NCBI GenBank assembly: GCA_900291925.1
Contig: UWYS01000015.1
Span: 434,001 to 498,000, forward strand
Direction: 5' to 3'
From: Thecaphora thlaspeos
Lineage: Eukaryota > Basidiomycota > Ustilaginomycetes > Urocystidales > Glomosporiaceae
Length of the DNA: 64,000 bases
Shown: in pieces, positions 20,541 to 29,975 of the stretch
Numbering within the stretch: the first letter of the stretch is position 1
Layout: each line of letters starts with the position of its first letter
The notes under the pieces: generated by a model
What the model saw: only the letters and a program-made list of their open reading frames with translations
Databases searched by the model: none
Told to the model about the DNA's origin: nothing
Made by a program: the position numbers and the translations under genes

Positions 20541-22446
20541 CCGGCGCGCGAAGCTTTCTAGCGCCGCAGTTGGCCATGTGCATAGCCTCTCCCCCTCGCC
20601 CTTATCGCCCGCCCCCTCTCCCAGTGTCTCTCTCTGCCTACGGCCTTGTTCCCCCCTCCCGTTTTACCTACCCCCGACTACCGTGCTTAGCCCTTGCCGA
20701 TACATGCCACGGCAACGACCCTGTCACGTACATAGATGGCCCCCACGACGCGCACACACGACCCCTCTGTACTTTTGAACCTCTCTGACGCAAGAACACC
20801 AACCACGTTGTAGGAATTGAAGCGACTAGAAAGACGAAGCAAAGAAAGAACGGCTCCGAGAGAGGGAGAGAGGGAGAAAGAGAGGGAGAGAGAGATGGAC
20901 CTCCTAGCGGGTGAGGGCCTATGAAGGCATGTATCGGGGGATGAGCCGGCCACGTCTACCGTGCGAGTGCAGAGTTGGGAGGGACCGGAGCGCATTATTC
21001 GCGTGGTGCCTGGCGGCGGGGGAGGCTGCGCCGTGCTGTGCTTGCTCAGCGACGCTAGCGACGATGCAGACGAAGCTCGCTCGATCCACGTTGCCGATCG
21101 CAGCCTCTAGCCTCTGGAGCAGTTGGCGCATCCGAGCTGCGCTATCTACTCCACCCATGCAGACGCGCATCGGCGTCGTCAAACCACGAGGGAGCAGCAG
21201 GCGACCGTCTGCGCGCCCAACGCTGGCCGAAGTGTGGGTTGCGCGCGCTTTGTTGTGCACGCTAGTTAGGCTGCTGTTGGCAAGCCAGCGGCGAGAGTTG
21301 AGGCAGGAAAAAGGTAACGCTGTGACTGAGCTGGCACTGGACTCGCGTCTCGCCTCTCGCGTCTCGCCTCTCGCGTCTCGCCTCGGAACTCGGGGCAGCC
21401 TGAAAGTAGTAGTGTGCGCAGGTGCGGGCGAAAAAACGAGGCAAACTCGGCGGGTTTGTCGTCATCCGCTGTATCATCCCACAGCCCGCGCAGGGCGGCC
21501 GCCGTGCCTTCTTGTGCTCCTCTTTCTCTTTCCTGCCCCCCTTTTCCGCGCGCCGCCCCTCTGGCTCTGCGCCCTCTTCGCACCCTAACTACCTCTGCCT
21601 GCCTGCCCTTTGGTGCCTCTGAGCGTATTCCCCTTCCTCTCCGCCGCCGCCGCCGCCGCCGCCACCGCCGCCACCGACGTCGTCATCACCGTCGGCCCTC
21701 CTTCCTTTCTTCCTTCCGTGTTACGACATACCCTCGTCATTAAGCGCACGCCTACCCTCCTCCCACACCACACCGACCCTCGTGCTAGGTCCACCACACA
21801 CACGCCCCCCCCCTGGCACGGACCAGCCTCTTCCACATCAAACGACGCAACCGCCAAGCAGCACCAACACGCTCGTTCCCTCGCCGACTCCCAACCAGGC
21901 CGTCGCCCGCTCGCTCTTGCTCTTCTCACGGCACACATCCGCCGCTGCTGCACCACGCCTTGGCCAACAGGTCTATTGTTGGCGTCTGAGATCGCTGCCG
22001 CCAAGCTAGTTTGCAGTAGCCAGCTGGCCCTTCCTGTTCCGTTACACGTCGCACAAGGGTCATCGTGCTGCCCGGACCCGTCGCACCACGGCCTCTCCCT
22101 TGTCGTCATCAGCTGGCGTACCCATATCCTGCTGCTTGCCCTCGTTTGACGATCACATTCGACCTGCACCTCACGTCGTCGCCGTCGTCGACGCCGCCGT
22201 TCCGAGCCTCTCTTCCACGCCAGCTTAGACCCTCTTGGCCGCCGGGCTCGCTCTTCGCACGCACGCTTGCCTGTCGTAACCGCATCGTCGCCAGATACTC
22301 TCTCCCTCCCCTCTACGTAAGGGTCCTGGTCTGCGACGCTTCCCCAGACCAGTGGAGTAGAGCGTCAGTCAGGAACACCCACCCATCCATCATCCACCCC
22401 TTCCGTCACTGGCGTATCTTTATCTATCCCATACAACGTCACTGCC
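20541..22446. other. Intergenic region; bZIP gene promoter and long leader
   Basis: About 1.9 kb without a gene I can support. A purine run (GAGAGGGAGAGAGGGAGAAAGAGAGGGAGAGA-like) lies near 20860-20895. The last 850 bases are strongly C/T-rich with short runs such as CCGCCGCCGCCGCC (about 21640-21665), consistent with a long 5' leader of a regulated transcription factor. Confidence 0.45.
21342..21383. repeat. 14-bp tandem repeat, three copies
   Basis: The unit CTCGCGTCTCGCCT is repeated three times head to tail without visible change. It lies about 1.1 kb upstream of the bZIP gene start. Confidence 0.85.
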
Positions 22447-24765
22447 ATGACTGATACCGGTGAGTAGCGAGACAGAGTAGACCGCCCGCTTGGCCTACCC
22501 ACCTCGTCACACCGGCACTGACCGTATCACAACCCATCCCATCCCATCCGCTCTTCTCTCTCCGAATCTGTTCGTCGTCCGTGCTTTCTCCCACGCCCTC
22601 TCTCTCTCTCTCTGGCTGTTCGTCGTTCGTGCACCTGGGCCTACACTCTACCGCATCCTGCTCGTCCGCCTGCCCATCCGTCCGCCTTCGTCCTCTCGCG
22701 CCGTTCGACACGTGCAGCGACAGCACAGCGGCCGCCGGCTCGACCCATCAGGCGCTCCTCGACCAGCCGGTCGGCCAGACATCACCTCGAACCCAACCCG
22801 TTCGAAAAGTCGTTTAGCTCCGGCCCTTCCGACCCGTCTGAGCGACGCTCCGACCTCAAGGCCGGCGAGTCATCCAGGATCCCGAGCACCAACACGCCGC
22901 CCCTCAGTACGCGACCCGGCGCCGCCTACCGCGACCGGAACCAGCTCACACCAAAGACACAGACGTCGCCCAGCGGCGCTCAAGACGCCACCTCGACGCC
23001 CAAGCCGTTGCTCCCGCCCGTCGCTTCCATCACTTCGCCTGCCAGCGAGGCCAACCAGTACCCCTGGGCCGCCGGCCTGACAAGCTCGCTGCGCTCGGGA
23101 CCGCTGTCCCCTGCCATGCTGGCGGGTCCGCAGAGCTCCCACTTCGACCCCAACTCGTTCCGCACCGGCTTCACGCCAGACCTTTCCAACTTCAAGACCG
23201 GCCTCACGCCCCTCGGCGGCGGTCTGTCGTTCCCCCCGCCGTCGCCCAACACCGCCGCCTTTCTGGCGGCCATGGTCAACAGCACATCTTCTACCTCTGC
23301 AGCCACCATCACGCCCAACACGCTCTCCGCGCTCAGCGGTAATCCGGTCAACCCGCTTGACGCCTCGACCGCCGCAGGTGCGGGCCTATCGTCGCAGCCT
23401 CAAAACTTCGGCGGGAAGCCTCTCGACTCCCACGACACGTTCGATCTCGCCTTTAGCAGGACGTTTGGCGGTAACAACCCGGAACGCGGCGATGGCGCAA
23501 AGGCCCAGCCCGGATCGAAGCTCAAGGCTTCGATCGACAACAACGACACCGACTCGTCCAACTCACAGAGCGTCAGCCCACAAACGATGCAGAAGCCGCT
23601 CGGCGCGATGGATGCGCAACAGCAGCAGCAGGCGACGCAGGCGGCCTCGGGCCTCTTCCTTTTGAGCCAGGCGCAGCAGGAGATCTCGAAGCGCGAAGGA
23701 AACCAACAGTCCCACGGCGGCGGCGTTCCCAACGGAGCCGCTTTCGCCGCTGCCAATGCACCGACATCGCTTTACGAGTCGACCAACGTCAACAAGGGCG
23801 GCAAGGGCGCCAACGCCAAGGGTGGCAAAGCCGGCGGCGCTGCGGCCGGCAACAAGCGGAAGAAGGGCGCTGCCAGAGCAGCGACCGGAGACGAGGCTTC
23901 GTCGACCAGCGGCACGGCTGTTGGCGCGTCGACTAGCAAGAAAGCCAAGACGAGCAAGAAGGCTTCGAGCGAGACCTCGGAGCGGCTCCTGAACGGTGCA
24001 GGGAACGGCGACGCGTCGTCGTCGGTCAAGCGCAACAGCTTGAGCGGCGACGACCAATTCGACTACAGCGGCGACGACAGCGGCGGCGAGGGCGAGAACA
24101 AAGGCGGCAACATGGACGACAAGCGTAAAAATTTCCTCGAGCGCAACAGGCAGGCGGCCCTCAAGTGTCGGCAGAGGAAGAAGGCTTGGCTAGCATCGCT
24201 GCAGGCCAAGGTCGAGTACCTGCAGAACGACAACGAGAACCTCCAGAATACGGTCGGCGCGCTGCGGAACGAGGTCATGTTCCTCAAGAGCCAGCTTGCC
24301 CAGGCGCAGGGCGGCGGGCCGCCGCCGGGCGTACCGATGAGCATGCCGATGGGGATGCCGCCAATGGGGCCGCACGGCCACGGCGACCCGCACCACCCGA
24401 TTGGACAGCCGGGCATGCCCGGCATGGGGCCACACCCCGCCTACATGCACCCGGCCAACGCGGGACTGCCGCAGATGACGCAGGCACCACACCAGGCGGG
24501 CATTTACTCGGCGCACACCGTGCCGCGACCGTCCAACATGCAAGTCAACGGTGGTCCCAGCCCTGGGAGCTACAGCCACGACATGCGCGGCCGACCACGG
24601 AGCGAGGGCGACGGAAAGCGCGACGGCAGCCACGGCGCCAGCGGATCGGAGGGTCCCAAGATGTCGGACACGCCGGTCGATCGCGAGAGGGAACGGAGCA
24701 ACTCGGCCGCCACCGACCCGGCCAAGAACACTCGCGAGATCAGTGCGGCGACGATCAAGGTCTGA
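22447..24765 (+). CDS. bZIP transcription factor, Atf1/CREB type
   Basis: Two exons, 22447-22459 (13 nt) and 22718-24765, with an intron of 258 nt; about 686 residues. Splicing gives MTDTATAQRPPARP and leads into LEPNPFEKSFSSG, the N-terminal signature of stress-regulated fungal Atf1/Aft1 proteins. The bZIP domain is near residues 478-540: basic region KRKNFLERNRQAALKCRQRKK, then a leucine zipper (LQAKVEYLQNDNENLQNTVGAL). The middle is Ser/Gly/Asn/Gln-rich, with S-P and T-P sites expected for a Hog1/Sty1-type MAP kinase target. The C-terminus is Pro/Gly/Met/His-rich. It binds CRE-like sites as a dimer and controls oxidative and osmotic stress genes in known fungi. The tiny first exon and large intron are supported by exact phase match and by the conserved N-terminal motif. 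Confidence 0.92.
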
Positions 24766-26560
24766 GCGAGACACGATTCAACCTGCCCAGGCCGTCGACA
24801 CCCATCAAATATCCAGCGTTTGACGCCGGCGTTGCCCTAGACACTTAGAGAGAGAGCGCCGCGCCCTGTCGGCGCCATCCTGGTAGATCCACGTGCTCGA
24901 GTCGTTGGCCGGTTCACTCTTGCGCGCCGTCGTGCCACTTGTCTTCGACATTGCCGCGCCGGCTCAACACGATGCGGCGCACGCGTCGCTGCGCCATCAT
25001 CGTTGGCACAGGCCAGTACCCACTTTTGAGCAGGTCATGCTCCTACTAGCAAGGCCTGCCTCGCCTCGCCCGCCGTTGTGATTGACCGGAACAAATCGAG
25101 TCCGCATCTTGCAAGTATCGTTATATCTTAGCCCCAGTTGCCTCTGACTCTTGCGCTCTTGCAACCCCCTTGCTGCGTGCTGTTGTGTTACTGTCTACGT
25201 TTCCCAAAGCTTTGTTGACCAGTATTGTTGTAGTCGGCGAGTGCCAAATGTACCATCACAGACCCAGTGTCGAAACGCGTATCCGACAAGCCATCAGCGC
25301 ATCTCTTTTCGCCCGCGCCTCTGTTGCCCTCCCACTCTCTTTCTGTCTCTCTCTTCCCCCTCTTTGTTTCTCTGCACCTTGAGCGTCGGAATCTTTGGCT
25401 GTAAGTCAAAGTCTCGGAAGGCAGCCTCCTCGAATCAAATACGAAAAGAGTTGGCTCACGTCTCGATCGAGGGTAGTGTGTGTGTGTCGGCGGAGTCTGG
25501 GCGGTTGGCAGTGGCGCTCGTCACACGAAGCTGTGGCGGCGTCGAGAGGGGGATGGGGCAAGTGAAGGACGAGAGGTGTCAGGAACGTCTCGCTCGTCTG
25601 GGCGAAAGTGGCCGGCGATGATGACGACCAGCGTTGTGGCTGTGGGGCGGAGGCGCACGTCAGGGTCCAAACGCTTCTCTGCAGCACGTATGTACAGTAC
25701 AGTAGGCGGCCTGACGCAAACGCCGAGGGCCACCTCGCGCCAAGAAACGAGCCAGGATCCTGGCTGCCCGCCACACAGTCTACCGAGGCCACGCCGAGGC
25801 CACACCGAGGCCACACCGAGGCCACACCGAGATGCGATGACGCAATCCTCGCCGGTGCAGGTGTCAGACTGGGCACAATGCACATCTTGCGTGCTCGCCC
25901 AGATGCTCAGCTCCCCTCTACGCCTGCTCCTGCTCCTCACCCCGCCCCGCGCCTCTCCCTCTGCCTGCCTGCTCCCGACATGTCGCCATCCACGGTGCGC
26001 TTCGTGGTCATCATCACGCTGGTGCTTCGGCCCTATTATGTCGTAAGTCGTTCCCTCTACGCCTTCCACCGCCCGCCTTCCACCGCCCGCCTTTTGCCGG
26101 GCCTCGTCTTGCCGTTTGCCATTTGCCTTGCCATGGCCCTCTCCTCACTTCCTTCCTTCCTTGTTTCTGTCCCTCCTTGCCTCCTTCGCTTTGCAAGATC
26201 GGCCCTTCGCAGCTCGCCATTGCCCCAACCTCTTGCGCTTACGCCTTCCGACGCCCACTCTCAGCCTGCCCCTCACCGCCGTCGTCGCGACCTGTTTCAC
26301 GTTCTAGGCTAGATACTCTGGCTCTGCAAGCACCTGCCTCTGTGTCCCCGCCTCTGACTCTTGTTCTGAGTTGTCGCACCTACCGCCGTTTCGCTGTTGC
26401 CTCGTTCTCTCTGCCCGCACAAGCCGCAACAAAGTGGTCCTCACACGCCGTCAGGCCACGCTCTTCCGCCCATCCGCCACTCGCCTGACTCCGCCCCGTC
26501 CGTTGGTCCCTATACAAGGCCCATTGCACCGCTGCTCCGAACCACGACGTCGTTCCAGTC
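24766..26560. other. Intergenic region, no gene recognised
   Basis: About 1.8 kb. A short possible exon at 25980 (MSPSTVRFVVIITLVLRPYYV, followed by GTAAGT) was seen, but no convincing continuation follows. The rest is pyrimidine-rich promoter-like DNA plus a 12-bp tandem repeat. Confidence 0.4.
25785..25832. repeat. 12-bp tandem repeat, four copies
   Basis: The unit GAGGCCACACCG is present about four times head to tail; the first copy has one change (GAGGCCACGCCG). Confidence 0.85.
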
Positions 26561-27477
26561 ATGGCTGCTACAACGATCTCACCGCACGCCGTCGACATCC
26601 CTGGCGAAACGATACAACCCCCAAGGCGCCTCAGCTTGTTCAAGCCAAAGACGTGGAACATAGGGAAATGTGAGTAAGCATGGCAGTCACTGTCGCAAAG
26701 CGGATCAAACCGCCGGGGCGACACGTGTGACCGAGCAAGACTGACGGTCTCTTTGCTCATTCTTGCGCGATGGGAACAGCCTCCGGCAGCAGCCACAACG
26801 CCTCGGCCTCCTCTTCTCGGCGCCCTAGTGGGGACGACGACGACGCGACACCGCGTAGCGCGAGGAACGAGGCGGAAGCATCATCATCTTCTCACCCCGC
26901 CTCACCCTCGGGCACCTCGCCTCCCACCTCGGTCCCGCAATCGCCGACAAATTACATGGCCGCCGAGCTCATAGCGAAGCCGGACGAGGAAGGGCGGCTG
27001 TGCTTCTTCCATCGCGGCCAGCCAAACTTCTTTCTGTCCAACAGCTCGGATCATGCCGTGTACAGCGACAACATCCGCTACCCTACCGCCGAGCACCTCT
27101 TCCAGGCCCTCAAATTCCTCCCGCACAAACCGGAGCTGGCGGCCAAGGTGCGCAAGACCGGCAACCCGATCGACGCGATCAAGGTGGCGCGCAAGTACTC
27201 GACCGACGTCAAGCCTGGCTGGATCAAGGAGGGCCTCAACGTCCAGGCGATGCGTGACGTGCTGCTGCTCAAGTTTACGCAGCACAGCGATCTGAGGCTC
27301 GCACTGCTCGAGACGGGCGACGCGGAACTCGTCAATGCCAGCCCGACGGATGCCTTCTGGGGAGCTGCGGGCAACGGAAGGGCGAGAAACGAGCTGGGCA
27401 AAGCGATCCAGACGGTGCGAGAGATCATCGAAGGAGCCAGCGGCCTCGGGATCGGCAGCGGCGCCAAGACAGTGTAG
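26561..27477 (+). CDS. NADAR (YbiA/DUF1768) family protein
   Basis: Two exons, 26561-26669 and 26780-27477; about 268 residues. Splicing within one codon gives KTWNIGKSSGSSHN. The NADAR domain covers about residues 105-255: FFHRGQPNFFLSN, IRYPTAEHLFQALKFL, KVRKTGNPIDAIKVARK, MRDVLLLKFTQHSDLRLALL, then AFWGAAGNGRARNELGKAI. Members of this family act on N-glycosidic bonds of ADP-ribose- or riboflavin-related molecules; bacterial YbiA removes the ribose side of early riboflavin intermediates. The N-terminal 100 residues are Ser/Asp-rich and not part of the domain. An alternative start within exon 2 (ATG at 26770) would skip exon 1, but the exact phase match and good donor (GTGAGTAAG) favour two exons. 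Confidence 0.87.
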
Positions 27478-28395
27478 AGCGCTGCTGGCTCTGCCGTCGG
27501 TCTTGCCCTTCATTGACGACGAGGATGACGACGCCGTTGTGTCGTTCGTCGTATGTTGCGCGTCGACGCCGTTGGACAAGCTCGCCTTCCCTCTCCGACC
27601 TCGATGTCCTTCTACGACGGTCTGGAGCGGCCTCGAGCCACGAGACTCGTGCTGCCTTTGCCTCGATTCGTGCGTTGCTCTACGCTGTCTCGCCCCTTTG
27701 TTCGATGGGGCCACGCGAACTCGCGCTGTACTTGTATCCACTCGCATCTTAGTTGTCGCTGTTGTGGTGTTGGCATGTCCGTTGTCCAGCCCACAAGGCG
27801 GCGCATTCGCTCGCTCTTGGCTCGGCTGTGGTGATGCGGATGGTCTGCCCGCACCTGGTGTGGTGGCCATGAGCGCCTGTGAAATCGGGCTGTGGGACGA
27901 CGCTTTCCGCCGTGATTTTGTGCGTCATTTATTATTATTATTATTTTCCTCGTTTTTTTTTCTTTTTCTTTCCAGTTCTGTGTTGAGTCGGAGCCGCGAG
28001 CCTCGGAGCCGCGAGCCGCTGTGGCCGGACAAGCCACCGCAGCCAGCTAACCCTGTTAATTAGTCTTGCTCGCGCGCCTCGGCCCTTTCGAATAGACATC
28101 GATCATCTCAGCCACACCGCTTTTGCGAACTGGCCCTTGTACTTCGCTTCGCACCCCCACCCTTGTCCAGTGTCTAGAGTCGTATCGCCCGCTCCGCCCC
28201 GTCTCCCCCATCGCACTCTCTCCACGCTTCCAGACACGCTTGCTCATCTACTGTACTCCAACTTTCGACGCATCGTCGGAGTCCTCAATCACATTGTTCG
28301 CTCCTCATCGCCAAGGATCGCCCGTGTCAGGTCCAACGCCATCTCTGGCACACTCCCGCCCTCCGCCTCCCGGCTCTCCTGCTGTCCTCTACCAG
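27478..28395. other. Intergenic region
   Basis: No gene is supported in about 920 bases. A short ATT repeat and T-run (about 27928-27975) and an imperfect repeat (GAGCCGCGAGCCTCGGAGCC, near 27991) are visible. The frame of the acyltransferase stays open upstream of its ATG but without a better start. Confidence 0.4.
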
Positions 28396-29652
28396 ATGGG
28401 TCTCATCCTGTCCACCATGGCGGTCCTCTCTAGATCCCTCGCAACGGTGACGGGCGCCTCGCTCCTTTTCCTCGCGCTGGCCTCTCCTCGCTCGCAACGC
28501 GCGCGCCTCTACCTCAACGCCTTTCTCTACGTCGGCGGTCTCGGCGCCTGCTCCGTGTGGGGCGTCATCGTCTCCATCGTCCTCTCCCTCGTGCCGGGCC
28601 AGCGTCTCAACATCAACAAGGTCGTCGCGCGCTCCTTCTACTACCTCACCGGAACGCTCACCGGCATTCGCTTCGAGGTAGAGGGCGAGGAGCACTTTGA
28701 CGACAAGACCCCCGCCGTGCTCGTCGGCAACCACCAGTCCGGCATCGACATCCTCTACCTCGGCCGCATCTTCCCCGGCTTCGCCAGTATCATGGCCAAG
28801 CACGAGCTCAAGTTCGCCCCGCTCCTGGGACAGTACATGCTGCTGAGCGGCGCCGTCTTCATCAACCGCAAGGACCGACACGACTCCATCAACGCCTTTG
28901 CCAAGGTCGGCGCCGACATGAAGCGCAAGAACCTCAGCCTCTGGGTCTTTCCGGAGGGCACGCGCTCCAACCTCCCCTTCCCCGACCTGCTCCCCTTCAA
29001 GAAGGGCGCCTTCCACCTCGCCGTCCAGTCCGGCGTCCCCATCATCCCCGTCGTCTGCGAGCACTACCACCGACTCTTTGACGGCAAGACGCGCTTCGAG
29101 TCCGGCACCGTCAGGATCAAGGTCCTACTCCCCATCCCCACATCGCACCTCACCGCCGGCGACGTCACCGAGCTGACCAACAACGTCCGACAGAAGATGC
29201 TCGACGAGCTCAAGGCCATGGACGCCAGACGACAGCAGGAAGACACGGCCGCCATCGTCGGTGACGCATCGCAGGCACAGCCCGTCCACCGCCTCGGCGG
29301 TGTCGCCGGTCTCATGGCTAGGATCGTGGGCACCGGCAGCCCGGCGAGGAAAGGCGCACGCCTACAGAGCAAGGTCGAGAAGGAGGAAAAGCAACTGCGC
29401 AAATCCGGCACCTCCGGTACCCAGGCCGACGACTACGGCCTGGTCACAGAGGCCGACAAGAAGCAGCAGCAGCAGCAGGGCGAGGGCTTCGCTTCGGCAC
29501 AGGCTTCGGCCCTTGCAAGCCGCGACGAAGAGGCCGACGAGATCAAGAGGAGGAATGCTAGCAACACAGAGGCAAATGGCAGCGGTAGCAGCGTGGGCGA
29601 GACGGACGACGATGGAAACGTCGTCATTAGCAGGCCGACATCGATCAACTGA
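28396..29652 (+). CDS. SLC1: 1-acyl-sn-glycerol-3-phosphate acyltransferase (PlsC family)
   Basis: An intronless frame of about 418 residues from the ATG at 28396 (MGLILSTMAVLS). Two hydrophobic segments at the N-terminus anchor it, probably in the endoplasmic reticulum. Motif I is NHQSGIDIL (about residue 112, the H-x4-D catalytic pair). An intermediate motif, GAVFINRKDRHDS, binds the glycerol phosphate. Motif III is FPEGTRS (about residue 185), followed by VPIIPV. The enzyme adds an acyl chain to lysophosphatidic acid to make phosphatidic acid, the precursor of membrane lipids and triacylglycerol. The last 130 or so residues are Lys/Gln/Glu/Ser-rich with a glutamine run and lie outside the catalytic fold, making this longer than the yeast enzyme (about 300 residues). 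Confidence 0.92.
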   Translation: MGLILSTMAVLSRSLATVTGASLLFLALASPRSQRARLYLNAFLYVGGLGACSVWGVIVSIVLSLVPGQRLNINKVVARSFYYLTGTLTGIRFEVEGEEHFDDKTPAVLVGNHQSGIDILYLGRIFPGFASIMAKHELKFAPLLGQYMLLSGAVFINRKDRHDSINAFAKVGADMKRKNLSLWVFPEGTRSNLPFPDLLPFKKGAFHLAVQSGVPIIPVVCEHYHRLFDGKTRFESGTVRIKVLLPIPTSHLTAGDVTELTNNVRQKMLDELKAMDARRQQEDTAAIVGDASQAQPVHRLGGVAGLMARIVGTGSPARKGARLQSKVEKEEKQLRKSGTSGTQADDYGLVTEADKKQQQQQGEGFASAQASALASRDEEADEIKRRNASNTEANGSGSSVGETDDDGNVVISRPTSIN

Positions 29653-29975
29653 AAGCTGATTGGGAGCTGCACTCTGTGGCGGGGCATGTAGGTATCCGTG
29701 GCTGAAGAGGTATTCGAGGGGAGGAAAAGGGAAGGGACACCATGAAGACGGAAGCGAGAGACGAAGCGTGGTCCGGGCTATGGAAGGACAGGAGGAATAT
29801 AGGGTAGACTGCTCGCTGCGATACTCGCGACCGATGCTTCACTGCTCTCAATGTGTCAAGTCACAGCTCGACCAAGCAGTGACCGGAGCGGCTCTGTGCT
29901 GCGTGCTTTGTGTGCCAGGGATCTGGTGATTTCGCCGGGCGTGCTCGCCGAGGACAACAGCAACGATACGATACG
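29653..29975. other. Convergent intergenic region
   Basis: 323 bases between two convergent genes; nothing recognisable beyond 3' untranslated sequence. Confidence 0.4.

Noticed and set aside
25980..26045. Possible short exon MSPSTVRFVVIITLVLRPYYV with a GTAAGT donor
   Set aside because: No convincing downstream exon in any phase; most likely chance.
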